In this document: positions 54,464-64,000 of the stretch, one piece after another
How the letters are laid out: each line of letters opens with the position of its first letter
How positions within the stretch are numbered: position 1 is the stretch's first letter
Assembly: GCA_002803225.1 (NCBI GenBank)
Contig: NXFV01000281.1
Coordinates: 1 to 64,000 of the forward strand
From: Gamarada debralockiae
Lineage: Eukaryota; Ascomycota; Leotiomycetes; Helotiales; Hyphodiscaceae
Direction: 5' to 3'
DNA: 64,000 bases
Position numbers and translations under genes: made by a program
The notes under the pieces: generated by a model
Seen by the model: the letters and a program-made list of their open reading frames with translations, nothing else
Databases searched by the model: none
Told to the model about the DNA's origin: nothing

Positions 54464-55165
54464 TCATGCACGTCGTAAATCTCCTCTTTTGAATAGACCG
54501 TCGCCAGCGTATGTCCTGATTCTTCGATAGCCACCGGGAAAAGACTCTTTCATTAAAACACCGATCGCTTCCCTATAATCATCGTCGACCTCGACATAAG
54601 CGGAGCTTGGGAGCTGCTGGACGATATATCCCAACATAGGTCGGAGCCAGCCTATCCAATCCGCCAGCCCCTTTCCAATGGGCGGTATTCCTCGATTTGG
54701 GTGTATTTCCAAAGGTTGCTCTACAACAATCGTCAATCTCTTCAAGCCAGCTAAAATAGGATCCCACAGCTTCGGACGAAATCGTATGCTTTGCCAGACC
54801 TGATCATGATCATGGATAATGAGCTGCACTTTTCGTATCTTTCTTCGATTGGATTCGGTGAAGACGTACTCGAGGCTGGTGATAACGCTACTTTCAAGTT
54901 CAACAGAGAAGATGTTGTCTCCGTATAACACTTCGATAGCCTCCTGACTGATTTGCTGTGATACGCGCAGGATGCCCGTTTGGCGATGACCTTCCTGGTA
55001 GTGAGGTTCACCAAAGGCGTACGGGTTGCCAAGTAGGTGTTTGACGACGATCGGTCCGCGATGATCGTCGTGGACAAGGCAGCATTGGTAGACCTGGCGA
55101 CGTAGTTCCAGTGGGAGATCGAGGAAGCCAACTGAACTACCTCGCAAATGTGAAGGGCTTTCCAT
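54464..55165 (-). CDS. Tandem paralogue B: F-box-like/uncharacterised fungal protein
   Basis: Single exon, 233 residues from ATG 55165. It aligns from end to end with paralogue A: VGFLDLPLELRRQVYQCCLV, ILRVSQQISQEAIEVLYGDNIFSVEL, LIIHDHDQVWQSIRFRPKLWDPILAGL, YVEVDDDYREAIGVLMKESFP. Where paralogue A has a 149-bp intron (after NRKR), B reads straight through (SNRRKIRKVQL), so the intron was gained or lost after duplication. The C-termini differ (A ends 12 residues further). Function unknown beyond the F-box-like N-terminus; similarity by eye is near half of all residues. Confidence 0.75.
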   Translation of the reverse strand: MESPSHLRGSSVGFLDLPLELRRQVYQCCLVHDDHRGPIVVKHLLGNPYAFGEPHYQEGHRQTGILRVSQQISQEAIEVLYGDNIFSVELESSVITSLEYVFTESNRRKIRKVQLIIHDHDQVWQSIRFRPKLWDPILAGLKRLTIVVEQPLEIHPNRGIPPIGKGLADWIGWLRPMLGYIVQQLPSSAYVEVDDDYREAIGVLMKESFPGGYRRIRTYAGDGLFKRGDLRRA

Positions 55166-56180
55166 GACGGCAGAATATGAAGAGGCTACGATAAGTCAGA
55201 CTGCAGTTCAATTAAGAGTTGGACGTATTAGACTTACCTTCCGATGAATACTAGTAATGCATTAATATGAAGCCAAAATACCAATTTCTCATTCTATTTC
55301 AACGACTTGAATCCAAAGAGAGCCTTCGACAGATTGAAGTGAGATTTCCTCCGACTCAACAATCGAAGCAAGGGATGAGAGTATCAGGATACGGTAGCAA
55401 TTGGGTATCCGAAGTGTTTGATTCAAAGTCTAGTCTGCGAAAGCGATAGAACAATCTTATGCCTCAATTGCTGCGATAGTATCAATGGTCATGCCCCAGC
55501 CTCGCGATTCTTCAAATTCGCTGCCACGAGGCTGACATGATCAATTCGAGCAGGGACCGGGATCAGGGAGATCGTCAAAAGATCCGCAAAACTAGACTAG
55601 ACTCCATTCAGCCGAACTATCGAATTGGGATAGAAGCTCGGACAAAAGGTAACCAATCAATCTTCCTAGCGCAAAATTGATCGAATGTAAAAGGAGTTGG
55701 CCCTCTGTCGGCTTTGAGCCAACAACCCACGAGTCTAACTGTGTCCAGACTCGGTTCTCTGCAAGCACGGCATGACCAGCAAACGTGGTAAGTGAAGAAG
55801 AACAAAGCCGCAGCCACTGCAGAAAAGTATGTCTTACCGAAATGGCTGTAAAACATGTGTTCATGACTTCACCATAGCTGGGTGTCTGAGCAACTCGAGT
55901 TATTGTCCACACAATCATTTTCTCATTGTCGTTTCTTCTCTCAAAGAGTCCAATCAGCTTTCCTTTATCCGCCAAACCGAATGGTTCCCGGTCCATAGTT
56001 CCAAGACCTCGCTACTACCTCATCTAGTGCATCTGTTTGCCGCGGTACTCGCATCCACCCGCAATCGTCAACTCAATCTCGACGCGCAGCTCTTGAAACG
56101 ACTCATGCGGCTACCCCACCCGCTGACCACAGCCTCTTGTGTACCGTCGTCGCCGAAGACAGATGGCTTTCATCTTCACA
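55166..56180. other. Intergenic with duplicated block B
   Basis: Holds the 5' region of paralogue B, the duplicated block at 55489-55682 and the upstream region of the + strand membrane-protein gene. A - strand frame (55996-55592) crosses the duplicated block and looks like a shadow. Confidence 0.4.
55489..55682. repeat. Duplicated upstream block, copy B
   Basis: Counterpart of 53644-53826; it lies about 325 bp upstream of paralogue B, versus 115 bp for copy A, so the intervening leader has grown or shrunk by about 210 bp since the duplication. Confidence 0.6.
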
Positions 56181-57296
56181 ATGCGTTCGACGCCCGTCAG
56201 CAGCATGCACAGTCGCAATCCTTCTCTGCCGCCCATTGATGAAGATGGCGCTTCCTTCACGTCGCCCAGTACTCCTCCTGTTCCGCCACGCGCCTGGAAT
56301 CGTCCTGCACATAAGGTCTTTGGGCTAGGTCTGCCGGAGTACAATCAGTTTGATAGCACTAGGGTGGAGGGACCCCATGGGGAGAAGCTGTCAGATGTGA
56401 GGAAGGGGATCAAGAATGAACGTATTGCGAAGAGAGGTGGTTGGAGACGACTGGCGTTGATTGCACTGGTAGGAATACTGTGTGCTGTGGGATTGGTAGT
56501 AGGACTGGTTGTTGGGCTATGGAATCCACATAGCAGCTCGTAAGAAGCCTCATCCCACACACAAAGAAAATAGAGGCTAATTGGTATGATGAGCAGAAGC
56601 AAGAGTAGTGCCGCCGGCGGCAGCAGCAGTCCCTCAGGCGGAGCATCAGGAAGCATAGAAGGCGGGCCCACAAACCCCACAAACCCCGCAACCAACACGA
56701 CCTTCCCTGCCGGTTCCTACAGCATCGAAACCTTCCTCGACACTGCTTCTACAAACTGCACCTCCAACTCCGCAACCTGGACCTGCTACCCCTTCTTCAC
56801 CTACGCCTCCTCGCCCTCCCAATCCGCTGCCACCTTCGACTGGATCATCACCCCCGTTGAAGGAACACCCAACTACACCATCTCATCCACACAGAATTAC
56901 TTCTCCCTCGTCTTCTCGAATGCCTCGATGTCGCTCATGAACGCTGGCACGGATCAGGAACATTATTTCTTCCAGCTCAGCATGCAGAAACCTACGAAGC
57001 CGGCTACGGCGCTCACGAGCTCAAATGTAGCGTCCACGTGCTATTTCAATCAGACGACGTTCCAGGCGTACCTGTATACGAAGATGGAGAAGACGTATCC
57101 GAGTAACAGCACAGCCAGCACGAATACGACCGAGGCATTTACGCCGTGGCCGTACGCGGTGAAGGTTGAGCAAGTGGCTGGCGCTGGGCCAGGAACTCCC
57201 ACTTGTGTAGACGCCTCGGGGAATTCACTTGGCGATTTCAGCGTCTCGGATGGAACGCAGTTGTGTGATTGTTTGTATTTGAATACTGGGACGTAA
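56181..57296 (+). CDS. Single-pass membrane protein with extracellular domain, function unknown
   Basis: Exons 56181-56539 and 56597-57296 with a 57-bp intron (GTAAGA donor, GAGCAG acceptor), 352 residues. An in-frame ATG six codons upstream (56163) is an alternative start. The N-terminal 90 residues are cytosolic and Ser/Pro-rich (PPIDEDGASFTSPSTPP), followed by a Lys/Arg-flanked membrane anchor (RLALIALVGILCAVGLVVGLVVGLW, written here as about 95-118). Beyond it comes a Ser/Gly/Pro linker and a roughly 200-residue domain with many Asn-x-Thr sites, FDWIITPVEGTPNYTIS and paired Cys, so it faces outward (type II orientation). I have seen this layout as a hypothetical protein family in ascomycetes; no function is known. 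Clear protein-like codon use in both exons. Confidence 0.8.
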
Positions 57297-57979
57297 TATT
57301 TCTTTTGTTTTTACGAACCTCTTGCTTTGAAGCGCATGTAGTCCTGGAGTTGGGGATTTGAGAGATTGGACGGAGTGCATGGCTTATGATGGATGGATAC
57401 CTGTAAATATCCTTCAGTTCTTCTGATCTCGAAAACTTGTATATAAGGGATCTTCTTTTGTACAATATATTCTCCTGGAGGATACTCTATGGCATACAAC
57501 ATACTCTCTAGTCTAATGTATAAGTTCGTATTGCCATCCTGCCTCTCAAAAGTTTGGGTGATAAAGGGTGGCTCTATCCTTGTGTCGATGAAGTAGTCTC
57601 CTTCTGTGAACACTCACCGAACTGCTCAAGGAAACCCAACTCGGCTAGAAGGAGCCCCTTTCGTTGCACATCTGACTTTAGGCGAAGTCGAGGTGATATA
57701 AAAAGTTCAATTTCACACTAGATCTCTCACTTAAAGGCAAGATTGTTTGATTGGTTGATTATTTCTTACACTTAACTAGCTAAAGCTATGTAGTACTCCT
57801 TCCTGCTTGTCCTCCTTGAGTAACCGTAGGTACAAAGGTACCCGGGTGAAAACTCAAGCTCTGCCTGTCTCCTTCAAAGCTATACGTACTCTCGCAGCCT
57901 TTCTAGCGCTCACTGTATTCGTACGAAGCCTAATCATACAAAGAGAATTAGCGACTTGGAACAGGAGTAGTCGCCCTGA
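57297..57979. other. Intergenic, becoming AT-rich
   Basis: No gene supported; 3' region of the membrane-protein gene passing into repeat-rich sequence. Confidence 0.35.
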
Positions 57980-58244
57980 CTAGATTGCCCACTTGGCTGT
58001 GGCGGTGGCCCAACGAGGGGTGTCAAGGAGTTTCCTCCCCCGGTGGAATCTTCGGCCCCTCTCCACTGGGTTGTACAGTAGAATATGACGGGGTGTCTCC
58101 TCGGACTGGCCGCACTGGCATATGCCTGTATTGATGTACGAGTGTACCTTTACCATGTGCAAAAAGTACGCTAACCCTGTCCCACCTGTGCGAAACTGAC
58201 AATGATAGAGCTCTCTGCTTTTAGCAGCTTCTCGTGCGGCTTGA
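57980..58244 (-). mobile_element. Non-LTR retrotransposon (LINE, Tad-like) C-terminal remnant
   Basis: The - strand is open from about 58244 to a stop at 57980 and reads AREAAKSRELYHCQFRTGGTGL, HMVKVHSYINTGICQCGQSEETPRH and PVERGRRFHRGRKLL. The cysteine-rich CxCG-x(4)-ETPRHILL pattern, with a preceding RTGGTGL-type segment, is the usual end of reverse transcriptases of fungal LINEs, after the RNase H domain. The reverse transcriptase proper would lie at higher coordinates but is not recognisable; the sequence there is AT-rich, so the element is truncated and degraded. In the CCHC pattern the last Cys reads Asn (LLYNPV instead of LLYCP). Confidence 0.7.
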
Positions 58245-59668
58245 AAGGCAAGATACTATAGACATCTTTATACTCTGTCATAGTGAAACTTATTTCTATT
58301 TAAAAAGAAGAAGTCAAGATAATAAAACAGATCAAGTGGCAAGTGATCATTTACGCGTGACTTAAACACGAGCTCTCACCTAAAGAAGTGGCAATATAAT
58401 CACAATACTTAGGATATAAAAAGTAATAGTAGACTAAGTAGACTTATAGATTAATCTTTAGTAGTTTTAGCATATTTAAGGATTGCAGGCCACGCGAAGC
58501 CTCGTTACTAGTCACTTGGAATATATCACAGTATCTCTTAAATATCGTCATATGTAAAGAGGCATATTATATTGTAGTAATATTGAAAACATTATATTAT
58601 ACTATCTATTATCCAATACAATATAATATATATTGGCAATATTTAAATAAGACGTATATTTCGGTATTATTCCCATCACTGCTCCAAATCGACATGTCGA
58701 GGGATTACGTAGAGCGAAACGGGGCATATTGTGCTGGGAAGCGGTCAAGGCCATTGGAGATGTTTGGGAGAGGGTGCGTTTACGAATATAAGGGATGTGA
58801 TGTTTTTCATTGATAGCGAGTATGAGAAGGCATTTGGGCTTATATGCGATCGTGTAAGGAGGTTGCGGAGCAGTTGAAAAAGGCCTAGGGCCTGAGAAGG
58901 TTCAAGATGCTTTAGCATAACTGCTGTGGGTCTGATCGCCCTAGAGACATTCGGACGAAATGGAAAACATGGATGTGGTTACACCGAATATCGTGTGGAA
59001 TGGGGACAGAGAAGCCAATGGTAGGAACAAAATGGGGATTAGTTATTGCGAGAAGAGGGAGAGGATCCTGCCGCCATTCGCGGAGTTGAGGTGGATCGAA
59101 TATGGGCAAATTAAGGGCTCGGTCAGTGATTAGTATGCGAACTACTTGATTGAGTGCATGACATGGAGCAGGAAGTCTAGCTTGCCTTTGACAGATCGAA
59201 GTTTGATCTAGGTAAAGAGGGTTCGGAGATTTATGAAAGGAAAGCTTAGAGTTTATGAGAAGTTTGGCGAGTTGAAGATTTAATTATGGGAATGCTATCG
59301 AGAGGACTGAGGAGTAGGTTACTATGAGCCGCATTTTTTGCATTTACCAACTTTATGAGGGACTGACTCTGTTACGTGGCTTGATCAAGAGATTCCTACT
59401 TTACTCGCTCCGGATATAAGCGAGCGAGGCTGTGAGTAGGACGTGACGTGGCATGCAATCAATATTGCTAAGCGCTCCCGCTCTTATGTATAGCATTATT
59501 TGGCCCTTCAATTTTTGACTCATGAAACTCACCCAACATACTTGCCATGAAGTTGCTTGCCTTCCAGAACGTCCGTTGGAGTTATGCAACCTGGCCCAAG
59601 CTCACATATACCAGATCCTATATTTATATGAATCTGACAAGCTATTCAATGGGAGATGATGGGACAAA
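58245..59668. other. AT-rich degraded region with a possible decayed + frame
   Basis: 58245-58690 is strongly AT-rich, typical for RIP-affected repeats. From about 58958 a + frame reads MENMDVVTPNIVWNGDREAN and ERILPPFAELRWIEYGQIKG, then TAG, MTWSRKSSLPLTDRS, TAG, FMKGKLRVYEKFGELKI, TAA: protein-like pieces in one frame with stops. I do not recognise the family. Confidence 0.35.
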
Positions 59669-60910
59669 ATGAACCATCAAGAGAATGCCGGTAGTTGCTC
59701 ATTTTGCTTCCACCTGAGGGGTTGGTATTTCGCGTTGCTCTGAATGATCTATAGCTGTCAGCTCAAGGTGGCTGCACATAACGCGATGTTCTGGTTAAGG
59801 CATGTGAAAGCATACGAAAAACACGAAGAGGAATGCATCAGAATCCTTGACGATACTCATCTAGATACTCTTAGCAAGGAGGCCGGCCAGAGTGAAAAGT
59901 GTGAAGATGAGGACTGTAATGACGATAGTTCAGAGAGTCGAGACAACGAAGACGAATTTTATAGTCCGCCTCATGTCCGTCCCCCAAAACTTGGCTGGTG
60001 GATCTCTGTGACCGACCAAACCCTACCTATTCGTGTATGATTACAACGACCAGATGAAACAGATTCGCACTTTGAAGTTTTTGACACTTGTGGTTTGTCT
60101 GCTTCCGCTAGACTGGAAGTTCTCTAACGGCTTTAGGACACACAAACGCCTTTGGCATATCGTCAGCACCGAAAATTTCTGGAGACGCATCTTCAGCATC
60201 AAGCTTCAATTGAATTCAAGTGTGGCAGGACCGTTGCGTAGGGACACACGACTGTTGCAATAATCGCCAGACCCGGAGCATGGCTAAGCGACTTCTCGAG
60301 CTATCTCACCTCAGCAGTTCTCTGAAAATCATTCAGAATTTAGAACATCCCGCGAAGTATGCATGTCTTAGCTATTGCTGGAGCAATAATGCGTCATTCA
60401 AGACCACTACGGACACAACAACTCCCTTCAAGTTACAGTTACCTCACGAGTCTTTACCGCGGATATTCAAGGAAGTCATTGCAACGACCCGTAAACTCGG
60501 GATCTTTTGTCTTTGGATTGATGCACTCCGCACTATTCAAGATGACCAGCCGCACAAATGGCATCAATCTATGAGGGAGCATATATCACTTTATCGACGG
60601 ATCTTTGCGTCTAATCCTACTGAGAGCTTGTTTGGAATACCTCCGATGTCCCAGAGTCCTAAAGAATTTTCTTGTTCTGACCTAGAAGGGAATATAGTGA
60701 CTTTAATGGTACGAGAACATTGGGGCCCGGTTCCTATTCCACTACTTGGGGCGTAAATGATTATACGAGGGCAAACCTATTGATGGCACGTGGCTGGGCT
60801 TACCAAGAACGTCTGTTGTCTCGGAGAGTATTTTTTCTGTTCTTCGGAACTTGTCTGGGAGTGTTTTCGAGAGACTCGATGTGACTGTTGAGGAACCGAA
60901 CACAAACACG
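59669..60910 (+). pseudogene. Broken HET-domain gene
   Basis: ATG 59669 opens MNHQENAGSCSFCFHLRGW, a Cys-containing start common in HET proteins, with a TGA at 59741. The frame reopens through EEECIRILDD and an acidic stretch to 60040, then further stops. From 60277 comes TRSMAKRLLELSH followed by the HET core KYACLSYCWSNN, LPRIFKEVIATTRKLGIFCLWIDALRTIQDD, ending at a TAA at 60756. Shifted frames continue with NDYTRANLLMARGWAYQERLLSRRV and CSSELVWECFRETRCDC, the usual next blocks (RAWAYQERLLS, EC). Lesions: one TGA, one TAA, and at least two frame changes, one in a T6 run at about 60830. Such genes govern heterokaryon incompatibility; this copy is dead. It converges on the caspase-like gene. 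Confidence 0.75.
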
Positions 60911-61043
60911 ACAGCCATTCCATGCCAAGACAGGCTACGAGGTTTCTATCTCTAACGATGAGACGGCACCGTATCTACTTCCAGTGGGCAATCTGGGCAG
61001 CGATGGTGACCACAGCCAGGACAGCTGATAGTGGGCTGGAGAC

Positions 61044-63278
61044 TCATTGCTGCGTGTTGCATACATTCATGCTGAAAAGTTGTAAGCATATATGTGGAGT
61101 GAGGGCAGTATTTCTTACGCAAGCCCAGGTATAATATTGTTCGTATCGCGGATATTCTTTCTCCTTTCCTTCGCTCTCACGATTCCTGTTTGATGAATTA
61201 TCGTGTTCATCTAACATAGAGCCTCGGGAGTCTGAGCTGGCTGTCGTGGGGGCTCTTATCGTGGCGCTACCACTAAGAGGACCAGAAGATGGGAAAATTG
61301 AGACTGGATCTATAACACTTGGCACGACTATCTCCGAGGCGACTGGCGCTGGGTTTATTACAGAGGCGGGTATAGCTACCTGAGGTCGGGAGTCTATAGG
61401 TTGCGGTTCCAGCATAATTTCTTCGAGGTCATCCAGGAACACCGAAGACAATAGAACCGGAGATGACAGTTCATTTGCAGAGACGGCCATTCCTGGAACT
61501 ACTGTATCACCAACATTTGCATTATGAGTACTGGCAGAATGACGAATTGATGTGGAAGGATTGTAGGCTTGCTCCAGTCTCCCATACGATATACTCGGAT
61601 CGCTGACATGGTCAGGACCCAAACCCAGGACAGGCCGAGAGCGCTGAGCGTTTTGTGTCTCTCCGGTTATTGGTGGCCCTCCTGTGTCCGTAGATACCGG
61701 GGTATTTCCTTGGGAGGCTGTACAAGCTAACGAGGAAACGTAGCCACATGGCATATCTAAGTTGCCATTTAATTGCGACTGTTCCTGGAACTTGTTCCCT
61801 GATGTGACAAAACCAACAAAACTGTATGCTGGACTTGCCTCGAGTAGGTTCCAGACCGCCACTGGCATCCGCACCAAGAGAAGTGTTGAGAAGCTGTCGT
61901 ATATTCCCTCTATCTTGATGTCTTTGCCTTCTGCAGGTAGGGTCCGAATAAATTCCCTCCATAGGGGAATATCAAGCTCAGACTTATCCAGACGGACAGA
62001 AATAATTATCTGTGGGTACTTAGTGCTATCCTCAGACCTCTTCCGTTTGTTAGACGGTTCCATCCCCCTACTATATTTAGGCGAACTTGCTTCGGCCGCT
62101 GTTGGTAATGAATTATGTTGGTCTTCGATCTGACTGTTCGACGGCGGAGAAGGTAATTCCATAGGTTGCAGTAAAATACTCCGGCGGGGTTCACTCTCGG
62201 AGAGAATGCTATATATTGGTGTTCTCCGTGGTTGACGCTCATACGCCAATCTTCCATCAGGATTGCGTATGTGATTTCCATCAAGGTCTTTCACCAAGCT
62301 TGGCATCCAGCACTTTAGTCGGGCTAAGACTCGACTGTGTAGTTCACCAACGGAGAATGGCGGTCCTTGAGACATAGCCGCCAGGGTCTCACACAGAGCA
62401 TTACTGAATGAATGTTTGTCCACCTCGGGAGCCATAGTTTCATAGCCGCAGGCTGCAATCACTTCTTTTACGCCTGCTTTGCCCTGGAAAGATCCTGTCG
62501 TCGTCGTAGCAGCCGAGTAGCAACAGTCATAAAGTAGTAGGACGTCAGCATCTGCCTCTTCCAGCATTGACTGAATTCCTGAAGAAGGGAGGGCAGCAGA
62601 TGTGGGTCTACGATTCCTGAACACAAATTTAGCTCACGGTCTCAGTACAGTGGTTGTAGCACTCACGCAAGCCATATGGGAGGTTCGTTTGACTGCAAGC
62701 CCCTTTTCGCATGGCCACCGTAATAGACAATTAGAAGCACATCTTCTCTAGATTCCTCAGCTTCCTCTAGAAAGTCATAGAGCCGCTTTTTGAGAGCTCT
62801 GTCCGGCTTCATGCTAGGTATCTCGTATACTTGTACCTCGAATTGGTACGCATCTTTGAAGATCTTGTGAAGATCCCTGATCTCCCTCGCGACTCCCAAA
62901 TCATCATCCAGCCATCTCAAAAGTAGGACCTGTACCATTGCATATCTGCTGTTGTGCCGCCCAGGCCATACTGCATGCACTGCCTGCTCGAGGCGGGCAG
63001 CGAGGTCGCCAATTGTTGGGATATGTTCTTCGGCTAGAGATATGTCGTGTGTCCTAGGAAATCGACGAAGCTCTCCATCTGCTTTCAAATCATTCTAAGA
63101 AGATGTCAGCTTCAGTTGACAATAATTGTAGGTGTCTAACGTTATTTCCCGTTCGCGTATCTTGCTTGGGATTCCTTGGGTCACTAGGCCAAACTCTTTC
63201 TGTGGCAACATTATTTATAGCATCCTCAAGTTCACCTTCGATGGCATGGCATAGAAATGCGTCTGAATCCATCGGCAT
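61044..63278 (-). CDS. Caspase-like (peptidase C14/metacaspase-type) protein with long disordered tail
   Basis: Exons 63278-63141, 63094-62667 and 62616-61044; introns 46 and 50 bp; 712 residues. The first donor (GTTAGA) is weak, but the branch/acceptor (GCTGACATCTTCTTAG) is perfect and the frame holds. The p20-like core has VQVLLLRW, IRDLHKIFKDAYQFEV, a strand DVLLIVYYGGHA with catalytic His at about 174, then DVLLLYDCCYSA with the catalytic Cys at about 221, and EVIAACGYETMAP, HSFSNALCETLA, the normal continuation of fungal caspase-like domains. Residues about 330-712 are Ser/Pro-rich and disordered, with one folded-looking stretch (PQIIISVRLDKSELDIPLWREFIRTLP). C14 enzymes cut after Arg/Lys in metacaspases and act in stress and cell death; activity here is inferred. 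The start could lie upstream of 63278. Confidence 0.8.
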
Positions 63279-63900
63279 ATGTGCTGGTAAAAGGGAGATG
63301 TTACTTGCATTCACGCAAGGGTTGCGGGGTGCTTGCCTCGTTGTCTTTCCGTACTCACTGAGTGGAAGTCTTCGGAAACAGCGTTACCATCGACTCTCTT
63401 CTGTCACAGCTCTCGCTTTTCAATCTTGTGTTGCTGAGGAACGATATGAGAATGTTTGATGATTGTATTCCAAGCCTATTAATCTGCTGGAAGACTTCGG
63501 GGAAACACTTCTTTTAAGGATCAGAGAATAAGGTAGCAGCATTAGTTTCGAGTGCAAGGCGGGCGTAAAAACCAGGACCGGTGAGCGTTTAGGAAGCCCG
63601 TTGCGGAGTACTAATAACGACTTATGATAGGTTGTTGCTTATTACGTAAGGCATTTTACGAGTTCTCATCATTAATTTCAACGCCTGCTCTTCTCTATGC
63701 CATTATATATCAATACTTGGAAGTATATCTCGAGTGGATAAGATAACACTTGAACAATGGAAAAGGATATGCACATGTTTATCATGCACGTTCTACCTCA
63801 CCAATTGAAATTGTGTTTAATTTGTGATTTAGTGATTTGCTTGACAGCCGGAGACGATAAACACCACACTTTTGATAGAGAATCTTCTGTTATTCTTTAC
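63279..63900. other. Promoter side of the caspase-like gene
   Basis: No gene supported. It contains the 5' region of the caspase-like gene and moderately AT-rich DNA. Confidence 0.35.
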
Positions 63901-64000
63901 ATGTCGTCAAGCACTTGTACCTAGACCTATTGGAGCCCCCCTTATAGCTCGCCGTAGCCGAGTTGCCGTTAGAATAGCGGTCTAAAGTCAAAACCCCTTA
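63900..64000. repeat. Repeat-like edge sequence at the window end
   Basis: The last 60 bases change in composition and end CTAAAGTCAAAACCCCTTA. Read on the opposite strand, TAAGGGGTTTTGACTTTAGA loosely echoes the motif near 48-75 at the other end of the window. This could be a retrotransposon terminus cut by the window. Evidence is thin. Confidence 0.2.

Noticed and set aside
55592..55996. - strand ORF of 134 residues
   Set aside because: Spans the duplicated upstream block and has no motif; the equivalent frame is not open in the other copy.
63935..64000. GTAGCCGAGTTG word resembling a tRNA A-box
   Set aside because: No cloverleaf can be drawn before the window ends and no B-box is present; a chance match or SINE-like edge cannot be separated.
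1..64000. CRISPR arrays, rRNA, bacterial operons
   Set aside because: No regularly spaced repeats, no rRNA-like conserved stretches, and gene structure with spliceosomal introns shows a eukaryotic nuclear sequence.

Overview
This window looks like nuclear DNA of a filamentous ascomycete (Pezizomycotina, perhaps Leotiomycetes; the class is a guess). Genes are interrupted by short introns of about 47-200 bp with GTATGT/GTGAGT/GTAAGT donors, CTAAC/CTGAC-like branch points and TAG/CAG acceptors, and the gene set is typically fungal: RTA1-like, HET, sterol glucosyltransferase, peroxisomal ABCD transporter, GH93-like enzyme. No rRNA, convincing tRNA or CRISPR array was seen. Gene models below were spliced by hand, and the exon sums were checked to keep the reading frame.

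Layout. 0-3 kb: repeat-like edge, AT-rich block, decayed pogo/Fot1-type transposase (- strand) and a truncated hypothetical gene. 3.5-12 kb: RTA1-like membrane protein, secreted GH93/BNR-like enzyme, a frameshifted coiled-coil-type ORF, and a small hot-dog thioesterase. 12.7-21.2 kb: two large - strand genes, a 913-residue Asn/Pro/Ser-rich protein with a Cys-rich C-terminus and a 1410-residue sterol glucosyltransferase with about eight C-terminal UIM-like motifs. 21.2-24.9 kb: no confident gene. 24.9-40.3 kb: housekeeping-like stretch with Sec61 beta, a Psr1/FCP1-like phosphatase, a peroxisomal ABCD half-transporter, a 1081-residue protein of unknown function and a cAMP-receptor-like GPCR, with an ankyrin-repeat remnant between the last two.

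41-48.3 kb is a cluster of dead genes: a HeLo-type pseudokinase with several one-base contractions, a kinase/C2H2 gene with stops and frameshifts, a C2-like remnant, and an FMO/Baeyer-Villiger-type monooxygenase. 48.8-57.3 kb returns to intact genes: gamma-glutamyltranspeptidase, a tandem pair of paralogous ~240-residue proteins (one with, one without an intron), and a single-pass membrane protein. 58-64 kb is again degraded: non-LTR retrotransposon tail, AT-rich DNA, a broken HET-domain gene, then an apparently intact caspase-like (C14) gene converging on the HET remnant.

How it fits together. Intact core-metabolism and secretory genes alternate with accessory blocks. Several accessory genes belong to families tied to fungal non-self recognition or regulated cell death (HET, caspase-like, HeLo-pseudokinase, kinase, ankyrin), and most are broken. 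G:C to A:T changes at diagnostic residues of the transposase and the monooxygenase are compatible with RIP; the one-base indels in the kinase genes are not RIP and suggest ordinary decay or homopolymer error.
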